Origin: Phoronis australis
Lineage: Eukaryota > Phoronida > Phoronidae
Reading direction: 5' to 3'
Length of the DNA stretch: 39,902 nt
Assembly: GCA_002633005.1 (NCBI GenBank)
Contig: NMRA01000521.1
Span: forward strand, 133,446-173,347
Both the position numbers and the translations under genes were made by a program. The notes below the pieces were generated by a model. That model searched no databases. It was not told where the DNA came from and worked only from the letters and a program-made list of their open reading frames with translations. Below are positions 8,249 to 20,398 of the stretch, in pieces. Every line of letters begins with the position of its first letter. Within the stretch, counting starts at the first letter, position 1.

Positions 8249-11197
8249 CTGAAATGTAAAGATCCTTTACTTTCGCCCAGGTATGTTGCCAAAAACACTC
8301 GGCCTAATTATGTATAATGCATTAATACTAAGCGAACAGTGTCATTGTCCGTCATTAATGACTATTGCAATAACTGACTTCAATCGTGTCTAAACTTAAA
8401 TTGAAGCACGAGAGTATAAGCCAGTGAAAACCTCTGTCGTCAAGTGTCTGAAATGAAATAACCATTGAGTCATTGCCGCTCAAAAGTTCGAAGCATTCAA
8501 AAACTCATCACAAAGTCCTCTGAGTAGACGGGGAGTTACCTTTCACACGAATTGGATTGAGGTGTTTGACGCCCACATCATAGGCCTACCTCAGCGGGAT
8601 TCACTTTGTGTACCCAGGAAAAGTTCTAACTGTGCAATGGATAAGCATCTCACGGAAGATACCAACGCAATAATAGAACATGATTGAAGCATATTTTGAC
8701 AAATTAACAAAACAGGGTGTGGTATCTTGTACTTAAACGATTTCATCGATCTTCATATGACCACAGTTATAGATACCTAGATATACCATTCATGTCGAAA
8801 AGATGATCAACTATGTTCTGGCGACGTCACCCAACTCTAGGTCTGCTACACGTATAGTGCTCAAATGGGGTACGTGGCCTCGCGCCATTCTGTCTATTTT
8901 ATATACCTGCCAAGGGATTCTTACAACCCCCGTCCTGTAATAATGCCTTACATATGTGTTTGTATTATGACTAGTTATTTTTTTCCGTTTCAAATGATTC
9001 GCCACTATAGCACCACAACGAGTCCTGTATTTCGAGCTTTCATTGTCAGACCCATTTTCCGATTTTTAATTTGGGCATTGACGTCATAACCATCTTCCTA
9101 TGTTGACGAGGATTAAAAATGTAATTGGTCCTGTCGCAGACTGCGGTAATACATGTAAAACGCTTTTAAATGGACATTTTTTGCAAGAGCAGAGATCAGC
9201 CTCAGCCCTAACTCGAACCGTGGAACTACAGGGTGGCTGTCTAACGCTCGGCAGGTGGAGCTACATCTCACTCGATAAATACAGAGTATTATAGTGTATT
9301 TAACTGTTGAAGTCGCCAGCCTTGATTCCAGCGAATGTCCAGCAGAAAATGGTGAGAAATATCCATTTGTAACAAAATCACATTGACTCGACGGATTTTG
9401 TTTATCATAGCTCTCCTAAACGGTAATACAATGTACGTTCAAAAAGTTTATCTCATCCAACTGTAATTCCAAAATTACGTTTTTTATCATAAAATCGATT
9501 GACCAATTAAAATGCTTAAAATCACCAATTTCATATAAAAAATTGTAAAGCAGCTCTACCAGTCAAACAGTTGTCAAGTAAGAACACACACAAGGTCTGC
9601 ATGACGATATGTCAATTAGCTGACATCGAGTTAGTAGGATTTATTGTTCGATACATTGTACGCGAAATTGGAATAACTCTAGTCATCTTAAGCTGCTTAT
9701 AGCGTGAAAAGTCGTCATCTATTGCTGTTTACGTTTTCCTGTGCTTCATGGTATAGTAAGGTACGGCTGTGCGTTGCGTTTGTGGTGGCTGCGACAACTT
9801 AGTATTTGACTACGGTGTGGCTTTTTCACTTTTTTTGCGGGACATCGGAGAAGCTTGAACATGACGTAGGTTTGTACAATGGGCTCTCGTGTTGGTGTCT
9901 CTTGTTGGTGGTCACGACACACTGACGCTGAGCACGTTCATACGTCACACTCATGTCCATGAAGCTCAGAAATTTTCAGTTAAATTCTCATTTCTTCTAT
10001 TTTATCGTTTTTCGGAATGCTATCTCGATTGTGATCTGCAGTGCTACAAACCAAGGTCTAATGACGCTGAAGTTGAAGTATAATTTGTGAAAACAGGGTA
10101 AATGGTGGTGTTAAACACTTGAAGCCTCTCACCTGTTGCTAATGCTCTAGCTACAGTAAGCCAAAGGAGACACGACACTTCTAGAATATTCAAAATGTTC
10201 ACATGTAGATGTCAATTAGAACTTAATATTTTATCAAATCAACAATGTTACTCAGCGTTCTACAATATACTCAGCGCAGAACAAATCTGCAACCCTAAAT
10301 AACTGCAGTTGTCCATCAAGAAGTAAACATGTGGAGAAAGGACACGCGGTAACACTTTTAAACTGACAACATTTAAGAAAGTAAATTGAAATATTACGTG
10401 CCAAGCTTTAATCTGTTAATCACATACGGGCACATCTTTGGGACCGGATATCAGAGTTACTCTTCCAAACCTTAACGCTTCATTTCACCATCATGCACTC
10501 AGCTGGAAAACGTGTCTGACTTAAACACTTTAATGTGTTATTTGCGTAGGCCAATTGTCACAATGACGTCATGCAAAAGTGGCCACTGGATTGTAAGAAC
10601 ACTATATAACGTGACGACATTCTGGGCTTGCATTTGTCATGTCAAGTCCTTCGAAATATTTGTCGCGAACACTAAACACCTTCTCATTTGAAATGAGCTT
10701 TTCTTAAATTAATGAGTTTCGAAAAAAGGAATTAAATTTAATAATTACTAAGGTATTGCCTAGACATTACCACACTTGCAAATTCATTAATTGGTCTATC
10801 GTATATACTGTATACATATACAGGTATATGACATACCACTCAAAAGAATGACGTCGGTGGTATAGATCAATAAAAGGCCAGCAGGGGTGTGAGGGTACTG
10901 TGGGAGAATGGCACTCTAGTGTCAAATAATGTTAGAGAACAAGGCGGTCATCTCATCAGGGCCGTCATACACCGGAAGCTGTTTAACCTTCCGTCGGAGC
11001 GCTGCAGTTGCACGCAGCAATGCGCATACAAGCCTTCAACACTGTTCAGGTTCCGAATAACCTGCTTTTTTAGCTTAGCTGTGGATTTTCACTAAGCATG
11101 TTACATAGGTATCGCATAATTGAATTTTACCAAGCTTGAACCAATGAGTTAATCATCAGCACTGTGTTTGTGCACTTATCCAGTGTATGGAGTGAAA
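8249..11197. other. No feature recognised
   Basis: AT-rich sequence without a supportable exon on either strand, probably the intron or 5' flank of the lectin-kringle gene. Short open frames here have no recognisable domain. Confidence 0.5.
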
Positions 11198-11201
11198 TTA
11201 A

Positions 11202-12870
11202 AGGAGCATGCCACCCAAAAAAAATCTAATTTGTATCAATTTAGATCGAGTAGTTCTACTCCATAACGACACGTACGGTTGCGTTACCTGACACCTGACG
11301 ACAGACGGAATTGTTGAAATTATCCAATGACGTCATCGGTTTCACACGCAGTCTGTTCAGCAGTTCACAACATGGGTTACTGATGTCAGCTTATCGCTTG
11401 AAGTCATCGTTTAACACCAATAAATCATCTTCGATGTTAAAGCCTTAAAAATACACCGAGTTCTGATAAAAACGTGTTGTTTTATTTCGCTCTTACGGAT
11501 TTATTGGTATTTGGACACACCGTAGCCTACAAAGTTCGGCAGGCCAATAAGGTCCGTAGCAGGAGTTTGGGGTCTGTTCGGAGATAATTTCGAAGTATTT
11601 TCCGTGAGATACAGACAGGAGAACCTAGATCTGTGTTGTTTAGACTTGTGATTTTTTGAGTTTTAAACACAAAACGCTTGTTATCCTGGCCAGTATCTCG
11701 GAGCCCGATCAGGCCCGTCGCGGCCGGCCGGATTGACTCGGGCCGCCGGCCAGTGGCTCGGAAACTGATCAGACATCACGCACATAAACCAGCCACAGTT
11801 CAGTGGAAATTAAATTTCCAGTCAAGAAAATACTATACTAGTGAGCCAAAGTAATGTGCACGTGATTATGTTGGTGAATTAGCCACGAAACTGCAAATCT
11901 ACTTACTCGTCGGGGGCCGCGAATTCAGGATCCGCTTTGGCCACAGCACCGTCAGGGCAGAAGTCGTACATTGATAATCATTATTTGAGTAATGTAAATG
12001 TAAATAAAGATTCCACTAAAACACCTGGCCGTGGGATGGAAATCGAGTTGTTTCACAACAGTTTCTGTCAGCAAACACTAAATTAGCACGAGCTCACACG
12101 GCCTACTCGTCGTTTTATTGCAATTCAAAAGCCGGTAACGCAGTGATTTATTCGTTGCTGGCTTCTCAAATCATTTGCACTCCGACGAACACTCCAAAGG
12201 CATTACAAATTGCATCTAATGAGACAGACTTTGTTTCAGTTTTACATAAGTATTGGTTAGGGTGAGAATAATTCACTTTGAAACAGAACGCTCAGTAATA
12301 AACGCCAACATGGCAACTCGATATCCCGACTTAGGACGAGCTAGAGCTCATCAGTCCTGACTTCGCAGGTGGATCGTTAAGTTTTACAGGCTATCAATTC
12401 GAAAAGGAATACAGTGATGAAGAAATACTAGAGAGGCGCGGTGAACAAGCTCAGACAACAGAACGTATGCAGTTATTTGGTAAGCCGGCATTCGTCAGGC
12501 ACTGTCGACGTCTGCAGGTCACAGACACGGAGATGTTTCACGACCTCATACTTGCTCTTTACAGCGTACATTTCATTCTTCACTACCATGAGCCACTTCC
12601 TAAGCATTTCGGACTCTCGAGGAAGTAAAAAAAACGATATACCCGCTTTCCTCGCAGCTGCTTAGTTCGGACAAGCGGGAACGATGCACCGCAACATAGC
12701 GGCATTCACTCTGCATATGAACCACTGACGTCGCTAGCGTCGTATCTCACCTTCCTCAAAGGTTAACGCGACACCTCTTGGCAAGGTAAGGTCGACTGTA
12801 TGCGAGGCGATGTGGATATAGATCGATTAAGACGGCAAAAAAGACTAATTAAATCGGGTGGCATTCTCCT
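11202..12870. mobile_element. Non-autonomous TTAA-flanked DNA transposon, copy 1
   Basis: Its ends are inverted repeats, AGGAGCATGCCACCC at 11202-11216 and the complement of AGGAGAATGCCACCC at 12856-12870. An exact TTAA flanks each side (11198-11201 and 12871-12874). TTAA target duplication points to piggyBac or Kolobok type superfamilies; which one cannot be decided. There is no long reading frame, so it must have moved with transposase supplied in trans. An inverted, diverged copy lies at 35003-36435 and is similar through the interior, for example at 12160-12300 against 35340-35510. Confidence 0.85.
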
Positions 12871-12874
12871 TTAA

Positions 12875-14779
12875 ATGACGACTGACACTGTGCGTTACAG
12901 CAATGAACCGGCACAAGTGGATTTCCGTGCTCATTTGACCACAGTAGCACCGGCTGGTGGCTAGTTGGGCTTAAATATTGGTCCTTTTCTGTAACAGTGA
13001 GGTAAGTACGTTTCTGGACAGTATCTTTTCAAGGACTTGAAATTTGACCCAGATTTACATTGTATGTGACAGCAATTCACGGTAACCATTTGATTTTCGA
13101 GCGGATTTGGCTATTACAATATTCCATGGGGAAAATTATGTCCGCTTGTCCGGTTCGATATGTTAATCGTTCATTTCGGCTTTTCATGAATTTCTACGTT
13201 CATGTATGGTGGCTGTAGGTCATCCACGTACGGTGTGTGCCACTATCAATCTAGGAAGAGCGTTTTCGTATGATAATCAAAGAACCAATCGAAGCGTCTC
13301 AAGTAATGCTATGTGACGATAATCCGTCTGCACCAATCAAGTTTCAGCCAGATTGGACCACTGCAGCACACTATAGTGGCCATTTTGCCCCAACAAGAGT
13401 TTTTCAGTATTTTTGTGATATGCGTTTCCCGATCATATTTAGGTTACTACCAATAGACAGGTGTCTTTGAAACTTGAGAGCAAATTGACAAATCTCTAAG
13501 TAACTTCATTAACGCCAGTGCAGCGACACCAGAAACCTTTCGCTGTGATATTACCACTTAAGCACACCCTAGTGGTCATTTTATTCTCAAAAAGGACTTC
13601 TTGGGGGTAGTGCGTAATCGTTATCGATGGACTACAATAAAATTTGACGAAACGGTATTTCAGGGGCGGCGCACTTATTTCAGCGCTTCGCTGCTCATGG
13701 TCTATGGGCGGTGCACCACAGGCGGGCTGGGGGGAGTTGCTATACTACCATCCTCCCTACTTTTTCAGTGCTTCGCTGCCCATGAAGTTGAAAACCAATG
13801 CGTCGGCACCAGTCGATTTCTGGGGGATTGAAAAATTTCAGCACCCATTAGTGGTCATGTTCCACCTTAAGAGCGGCGTTTTTTTTTTAACTTACTGTTT
13901 ATAAAAAGCACTTCGGGGAAAAGAGCGTTTCAAGGTTATGGCTAAAGAACTATTTGAAAAAGATCAACGTAGCTTGACACTCAGGTACGTTTTGGAGTGG
14001 GCCAGCACTAGTCAATTTTAGAAGGATTCAGCCATTGCAACACGTTATAGAAGCTACATGTATATCGATCTCAGCGGTTGTTCTTTTCATAAAATTTGAG
14101 GTTTAGTGGAAGATCATTTCCAAATGATCAAGAGAACATACATTTGTATCTCCAAGAATCGTGCCACAGATGTACATATGTATGTGACAGCACTTCACCC
14201 ACGGTTGGCTTTCCTAGTCGCCCAATCGCAAATACAAAATCCTTTGTTTTACCATGTAGATTATAGACAACACATTCACAGCTACGACATTTTCTTGTGA
14301 CTGTACTATCCTAGAGGAGGCGCCACTCTTCTAAATTATCTGTTTCTTTTTCCGGTTAGTGTATTGTGACGGGAAATTTTTGCATCTATTTTACTGTATA
14401 ATACAACGAAAAACAAATAATTTCGGCATTAAAACGCTGTTCAAAGTCTTCCAATACTAGAACTGTTGGTATCGTGAGTACTTTTAGCAATGCTACTACC
14501 ACCCGACTACACAGCAGCCGACCACGATTAGCAGACGACGTACTTGCCGGAAATAACTCTATAATTTGGCCAAATGTCGCTTGTGAATAATGACGTAACA
14601 GCTTGTGCGTAAGAGCACAGATTTCCTCCATTGAAAGTACATGTATACGGAGTTGGCGGTCCATGTATTATAGTCTATGGTTTTACAAAGATTGGGATCA
14701 TTACACTACAGAACATTCCAAAAAAATTAATGAAAGTCTGTTTTTTTCATACTTTTATTTTGCTTTGGCACGATAATTA
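12875..14779. other. No gene; spaced TAGTGG motifs
   Basis: No supportable exon. A recurring motif, GCACnCnnTAGTGGnCA, appears at 13366-13382, 13562-13578 and 13841-13857, each preceded by loosely similar sequence, which suggests an old degenerate tandem array. The minus-strand open frame at 14386-14664 has no recognisable domain. Confidence 0.45.
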
Positions 14780-16105
14780 CATGTCCCATAAAACAATGCA
14801 GTATAGATCGTTTACAAAGAATAACATTAAAGCATTAGTCAACAAGTACCGTATTTCCTTCAGGATGTAATTTAATAAAGTTAATGAACAACTGGAAATT
14901 AAGATTTGATTTTTTTTAACAAACTTTTGGCTAAATATATAATTTTTTGCTAGCATGATCAACAGATTAATGTTACAATACTCCGACTGAATGTTTCCAA
15001 AATACCAAAAAAACACTGCTATCTTGTCCACATGAAAATTTACATGAAATGTTTTTTTAACCACTCAGCAAACAGAAGCCAGAAACCGGAGACAAGACGA
15101 CATACCCAAAAGAGATGGAGAAAGGTTTCACCGTGTTCACCACAGAATGAGCATTGATACCTTGTTTTTATTTTAATTTTATGTAAATAATTAGTAGTTG
15201 GTAATATTCTTTGAATTAAGTGGTAGTGGAATCAACGCAAATTCGTTTCTTTTGTACAATTGAAAGGGAGTTTATTTACTTTTCTCCACCGTGTATCAGA
15301 GTCACTAAAATTTACATTATGTATAACACCGCTTATATCTATCTCAGATGACCACTTGTTTTTATATTTACAAGCTGTATGAAGTGACTGTACTAAGATG
15401 TCATAAATATTTACCCCTTGTGATTTATTATGTAAAATTTCATAAATATAACTTGGAAAAGTTGCACTTCTTAATCCATAGAATTCTAGTATTGGAGGTT
15501 GAAAGTTGTAACCATTACAAAGTTGTTCGTATGACATAAAAGAACCTTGAGCATTAAACAAATCACACACACGATAGACTCCTCTTTCATACCAAGACTT
15601 GTAGAAAATAGATTTTCTACCAACTTTAATCTTTGAATTATACCACGGGGGAGAGTAAATAATATTTTAATTTTTGTCACACATTTGAAACAGGAGCACA
15701 ACATCGCTTAAATCTTCCTTCCAGAACAATTGTCGGTTCCTTCACCTATTTTTTAAAGAAAGCGTCTCCCATTTTGAAAAAAGCTATCAACTTTACAACC
15801 CAAACCTGGCTCTGCAAGGTCACGTATGGTATGTGAGGCGAATAGTTTACGAAGCCACGATATTTTCAAACACTTAATAAAAAAACTAACATGAACCATT
15901 TTTAAACCACCATGATCCTGATTTTGTACAAATTCATTTCGCCTAACTCTGTCATTCTTCCCATTCCATATGAAGCCAAAGAAAACTCGCTCTAATTCTT
16001 GAATCATGTCAATGGAGGGGCTAGGGAGGTATTGAAGCAAATGAACAATCTTGGGCAATAAATGTGTCTTAACCACGGTTATTTTACATAAAACATTAAG
16101 AATTC
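14780..16105 (-). pseudogene. LINE ORF2 C-terminal region (L1/Tx1 type), decayed
   Basis: The minus-strand segment begins near GKITVVKTHLLPKIVHLL, just past the RT thumb. It continues through FIWNGK and GGLKMVHVSFFIKCLKISWL (15753-16076), which is typical of L1/Tx1 ORF2. Further on are a CDLFNAQGSFMSYEQL-type segment (15486-15570) and the C-terminal zinc knuckle CSFCGEHGETFLHLFWVC (about 15110-15170). Frames change several times, so no intact protein is made. The endonuclease and the RT catalytic core are absent. Confidence 0.8.
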
Positions 16106-16249
16106 TTCTTTAGCAAGAGCTCACTATTATCTTATCTGCTACGTTTAATCTTGTGTCATAGTAACACTGAATATTGAAAATAGTTCATTTTCGCTCTAAA
16201 ACTGCGTTGCAAATGCTCTCCGCGGCATCAATCGGTTGTACCTATACCA

Positions 16250-16530
16250 TGCAAGTACGACATATTTAACAGTTAAACCTGGGTCTGACCAAGTCTAAAG
16301 TTAAATATGGTTTAAGATCTTAATACAGGTCTAAAGAATATAGACCTCGTTGGTGAAATGAAAACTGACTTAGACCAGGTCTAAACTGGATTTAATCCAG
16401 GTTCTATTAGACCACTGGTCTAAAAGTGAAACCACCTTTATGAAATGCAGATTATCTTTAAACCTGGTCTAAGTCCAGTTTAAACCAGGTTTAACTTTAA
16501 ACCTCCTTTATGAAATCGGCTGCCGGTGTT
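16250..16530. repeat. Palindrome-rich MITE-like block inside the LINE remnant
   Basis: The block is a mosaic of TTAAACCTGG, CCAGGTTTAA, TTAGACCAGG and TGGTCTAA words in both orientations. One imperfect palindrome is centred near 16391 and another spans about 16460-16496. CCTTTATGAAAT occurs twice (about 16436 and 16506). Weakly inverted flanks around TGCAAGTAC (about 16249 and 16592) may be its outer ends. Non-coding; it may be a MITE that broke up the LINE. Confidence 0.5.
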
Positions 16531-16911
16531 CAATGGGTATAAGACCCGTGCAATGAAACAACGCCAATTTAACAGCAAATGATATCATGGTACTTGCATT
16601 ACAAAGGCTAGAAGCAAAATATTCAAAAAAAAAAAACAAGAAGACCTGGAAAAAAGGAAAGAAAAACAAAACGAAAAGAAATTAGGCATCCGATAAAGAA
16701 CATGTTATTATATATCTTCACCTTTAAAAATTATAAAAATCAGAGGAGGACAACAGGGACTCATAACTAATAACTGGAGAGATTGGGCACAGAAAAAACA
16801 GGACCAAATACCGAAACTTTTAATCAAAAGACCTTAGCGGCGAACACTTATCTATGAACAGCAGTTGGTTCGGTGCTCTGCACGCCATCTTTCTCGAGTT
16901 CTTGATCGCCA

Positions 16912-17523
16912 CTATTCACTGAAGGTGGGAATCTCATTCATATTGTCAACTGCATAGCTTTTGCCGTCAATCACCAAGCGATCTCTATTCAGCCATACTT
17001 TGTTTACATGCGGGCACCGTCTCGCAGACTTAAGAAAAGGTATCAGGCGCTTTCGATTGACAATAGTCTCATGTGGGAAGTCCTCATTCACAAAAAATTT
17101 CGAACCTTGAAACTTTCTCTTTTCCATCCACACTTGCTGTCGTTGTTTATAGAACGAAAACTTATCAATGAGGATACCTTTATCGCCAATCGGGTGCAGT
17201 CTTTCAAAGGAGATGTTGTCGAGGCCCATATTTCGCTTTAGCACTATAGATAAACTGTTGTCACACGACATATTTCAAATATCCGTTTTCTTTCTCCAAC
17301 ACAGCAATTTTCTCTATACACTGTTTGGAATTTGCTAAGGCTTCTTCCGCAGTGTTAAAGGCTAAGTTTAACGATTCTTTTATGTGACCGAGCTCGTTCA
17401 TAATCTCCGTATTAGACCTTTTAACTCACTTTTTAATGATGAAAACCACTCGGGTTCATTCTCTGGCACTTATTTGCCGTCTTTTGGCGCAGGAGATGAT
17501 GTGTTTCTTTTCGGACGTCCCAT
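16912..17523 (-). pseudogene. LINE ORF1 (L1/Tx1-type nucleic-acid-binding protein), decayed
   Basis: A minus-strand ATG at 17523-17521 begins MGRPKRNTSSPAPKDGK and then meets a stop. A better-preserved frame, 16912-17271, carries FERLHPIGDKG, then FYKQRQQVWMEKRKFQGSK, FVNEDFPHETIVNRKRLIPF and DRLVIDGKSYAVDN. This follows the order of the L1-type ORF1 RNA-binding domain (IxRxHRIG, then a Kx(R/K)L and EDF block, then RLxIDGxxY). ORF1 protein would coat LINE RNA. Confidence 0.75.
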
Positions 17524-17650
17524 TTCAAGCAACAAGGTGAAGATAACTTTGAAAATTTACAGAGCAACAAAACGCAGGTTTTGTGAAGGCGCCATTTTAG
17601 CGGAAGTCAAGATTAATGAAAGTTGTTCGAAGGAAAGTTTTTGGCGATAA

Positions 17651-18157
17651 TACTTTTAAACTTACTCCGTTTGTACTAAATAAACATATTCCCATATTCC
17701 CATTCCTCCTCTTGTTTTACTCTGCAACATAGCTCGTGGCGTACCCCGGGCAAAATAGATTACGATAAATAAACATTCCACCCTTAACACTATGCCCCGT
17801 GTAAGAAGCAACTCTGGAACAAAGGAATACAAACAATTCCCACACATAGGCGGCGCAACCTCAGCCGAGCCAGGTCAAAATTGTCATTCTATGTCTAGAA
17901 TTCAATGGCCAATTAACAAATCTTCAGAATTTTTTTGCCAAATCTGTTTTTAATAATAGCAGTGTCATGTATATGTACACAGTTACAGAGACAAAAAACG
18001 ATTGGAGTAACCTGTTCTATAACAACAAGTTTTTGGTTGTTCTACAAAAACTTCTACAAAAAGTTTGTAGTTCGGCGACGCAAGGTCAACTTAACCTACT
18101 AAAAGGATGTGGAACGCAATTTCCATTTGCGATAAAAGCAACTTTAAAACTTCTCTC
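17651..18157. other. No feature recognised (3' flank of membrane-protein exon)
   Basis: Likely the 3' UTR and downstream flank of the minus-strand exon at 18158-18696. No clear polyadenylation signal could be assigned. Confidence 0.4.
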
Positions 18158-18696
18158 TTATAGCTTTGTTTCAGTGCAATCGCTGGTTTTGTGAGTAGTT
18201 TCACTGCTTTTCTCTTCGATATTTTTTAGAATATTTCCGCTGTTGTCATCCTGTACAAGAACCAATTGGGGAGGCAATTTGTCTGAAATTACACTATCGG
18301 CTTCACCAAGTGACCGGCTCTTGTAAAAAGTCTCCTCAAAATTGCACTCAGAATCGATTGAGAGCACCTGAGAAAGCATCCGCCTCAGTCGATCGGACAT
18401 AATTGAGGTTGTGTCGTCTTCAAAGAGCTTAGTTTTCTTGAACTCTTCGCACTGTTGGCCATCTATTTGATTCACACAGTTTACATCTGCGATTCCCGTT
18501 CCTAAACTGTTTTTACTGCCGCCTGTCTTGCCTTGTAACATTTCCAGCTGTAGGGGAAACTGTTTGTTATTGATTCTTCCAAGTCCGTTTCCTCCTTTGT
18601 CCTTTATTGTTTTCCTTCGACAGGGTCCCAGACAGCAGATAAGAATGAAACAGAAAACCACAATTGGTGTCGCGACTACAAGAGGCTCGAGTTCAC
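18158..18696 (-). CDS. Terminal exon of a single-pass membrane protein
   Basis: A minus-strand acceptor (TCGTTCAATTTCAG) precedes 18696; the exon starts in phase 1 and runs to a stop at 18160-18158. It encodes a short juxtamembrane piece (ELEP), a hydrophobic segment of about 19 residues at 18626-18682 (VVATPIVVFCFILICCLG), a basic stop-transfer CRRK and a tail of about 150 residues. The tail is rich in Ser, Asp and Glu (SIMSDRLRRMLSQVLS, ETFYKSRSLGEADS) and has no domain I recognise. The frame upstream has no ATG, which supports a spliced 3' exon of a type I receptor-like protein. A second in-frame acceptor (TTTACAG, near 18727-18733) is an alternative. Upstream exons should lie above 18.8 kb on this strand but were not identified. 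It cannot simply be part of the lectin-kringle gene because it ends in a stop. Confidence 0.6.
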
Positions 18697-20398
18697 CTGA
18701 AATTGAACGAGGAAAATTTAGACGTTTGCTGTAAAGTTCAGAATTAACCTCCGACGTACTCAAACTTTATTATCGGATAGGGACGAATTTGTTAAAACGT
18801 CCATTGCCATTATCTTGTTTGTAAAGATCCTCAGGGAGCTCAAAACCGCGGAGTAGGTCTGAAATTTGGATTTAGCAAGAATGAAATGGTCTGAGAAATT
18901 AAGCTTCTTTGAATTCCACAAAACATGTACAAGCCAATATTTAACACGTGCTTTCTTTTAAAAACCAACATTGATTTAGAACACTAGCATTTATGAAATT
19001 TGTGTTAATTTGGTAATTGGCTACATAGGTGCGTAACTGACAGTTTTAGCTTCAGATGACATTTCAGGTTTCGCTTTTACCTAAAATTTAATGAATTTCA
19101 TAAGGTGAAATAACTAATTGTCTGTTCATCACAAGCCCAGCGCAAAAAGACAAGACCAGTGTTATGACAGTAACTTACCGGAACCAAAACTTGATTTTTG
19201 ATAGAAAGTACGGTTTTAAACCGTACTTTCTATCAAAAATCAACGGTATTAAAATACCGTTTTAGCAACTGAAACTTCAAGGCGGTTTCGTATGAAGTTT
19301 GTCTCCCATTCCTTTTGTAGAGTGTGCATGCACCTAAACTGCAGGCAACCCGTAGCACCTCGGTTGGCTGGTTAGGGGCTACAATAATTTCCACCGCTTT
19401 ATGTACACATTTCGTCCCGTGTATTTTAAACAGGCGGTAAGCCACACCCGGCCACCGATTAGGAGTTTTCACCTCGTCAAAAATAAATTCCACACTATAA
19501 GCTATCACTTAAAAAAGCGTTTACTTTCTTAAGTGGTCTTTTCTACTTCTACACATATCTTCGATGAAGCTTAGTTACGAGAATTAAGGTGACTTTGGCG
19601 ATGAATTCCAACTCCACTGTCTAGGTCACCGTTAGCTTTTTCACCACGCGCGCGATAACCACATTGCATTTCTACTGAGTGACATGAATTAGGCAAAGGC
19701 TAGCGCGAGACTGAGCGAAGCGCGTGACGATGGCGCATGACACTTGCAAAATAGCATGGGAAGGTATCAGGTGAAATTTGTAAGATTTGTGTCCATTGAC
19801 CTTTTTATTCGTCAATATGCGTGCTTTCATGTAACTTCCTCAAAATTGCACCGGTTAGAGAAACTCGAGCAAACCGCGACAGATTTTCATCGATTTGTTC
19901 AAATTATCTTGACTGAATCGTCTCCAGACTTATGGTATGTGTTCATTATAGCTCCATTTGCATATACGCGTGTTTCATTTGATTTTATTTCCTGCATTTT
20001 GAACTTCGTAACTTCTTGTGGGGATGTACTATTGCCCCTGTACGCCTGCGGCATCCAGGGCGATGTTATTGTCTACTAAACTGAAACTATCAAAAAGCGC
20101 AGAATTACACGTAGCTCTAGAATATTGGGTGCTTTGACGGTGAAAGGTGGATTACGGTCAGTTTAACTCATTGACTACCTGCATGTATTCAAACTCCGAT
20201 ATATGTCTAAGGGCATTTTATTGTGAGAATGTCGGGATGTCTTGATCAACCACATTCAACTCGGACACTGACCTCGTACATGTATATTCTTTTAGACAGG
20301 ACTGGCATCTTTTCAAGTTTCGATAGGGTCAAAATAACTATTCATACGGACTCCTTTGAGAAATATATGATTGTTATCTTCTAAAATTAGCGAAGGAC
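18697..20398. other. No gene recognised; contains a long palindrome
   Basis: No supportable exon. Open frames at 19233-19508 (minus) and 19744-20079 (plus) lack recognisable domains or good splice sites. The palindrome at 19191-19259 is listed separately. Confidence 0.4.
19191..19259. repeat. Perfect 53-bp palindrome followed by a 16-bp palindrome
   Basis: The left arm 19191-19216 and right arm 19218-19243 are exact reverse complements (26 bp each) around a single T. Immediately after, 19244-19250 and 19253-19259 form a second perfect inverted repeat with a 2-bp spacer. Transcribed, this would fold into two hairpins. No matching element is recognised. Confidence 0.95.

Larger units (their letters stand above)
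14780..17640 (-). mobile_element. L1/Tx1-type LINE, internally deleted, minus strand
   Basis: In minus-strand order it has a 5' end with GACTTCCGCTAAAATGGCGC (about 17585-17610), an ORF1 remnant (16912-17523) and the C-terminal third of ORF2 (about 14780-16105). Endonuclease and most of RT are missing. The gap holds an A-rich stretch and a palindrome-rich block (16250-16530). It is clearly dead, with stop codons in ORF1 and frame changes in ORF2. Related to, but oriented opposite to, the LINE at 23199-33455. Confidence 0.75.

Noticed and set aside
14386-14664. 92-codon minus-strand open frame just beyond the LINE 3' end
   Set aside because: No recognised motif and no splice or promoter context.
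19233-19508. 91-codon minus-strand open frame with several cysteines
   Set aside because: No convincing acceptor or donor, no recognised domain, and its end runs into the palindrome.
19744-20079. 111-codon plus-strand open frame
   Set aside because: Composition looks like chance translation; no domain, no splice context.
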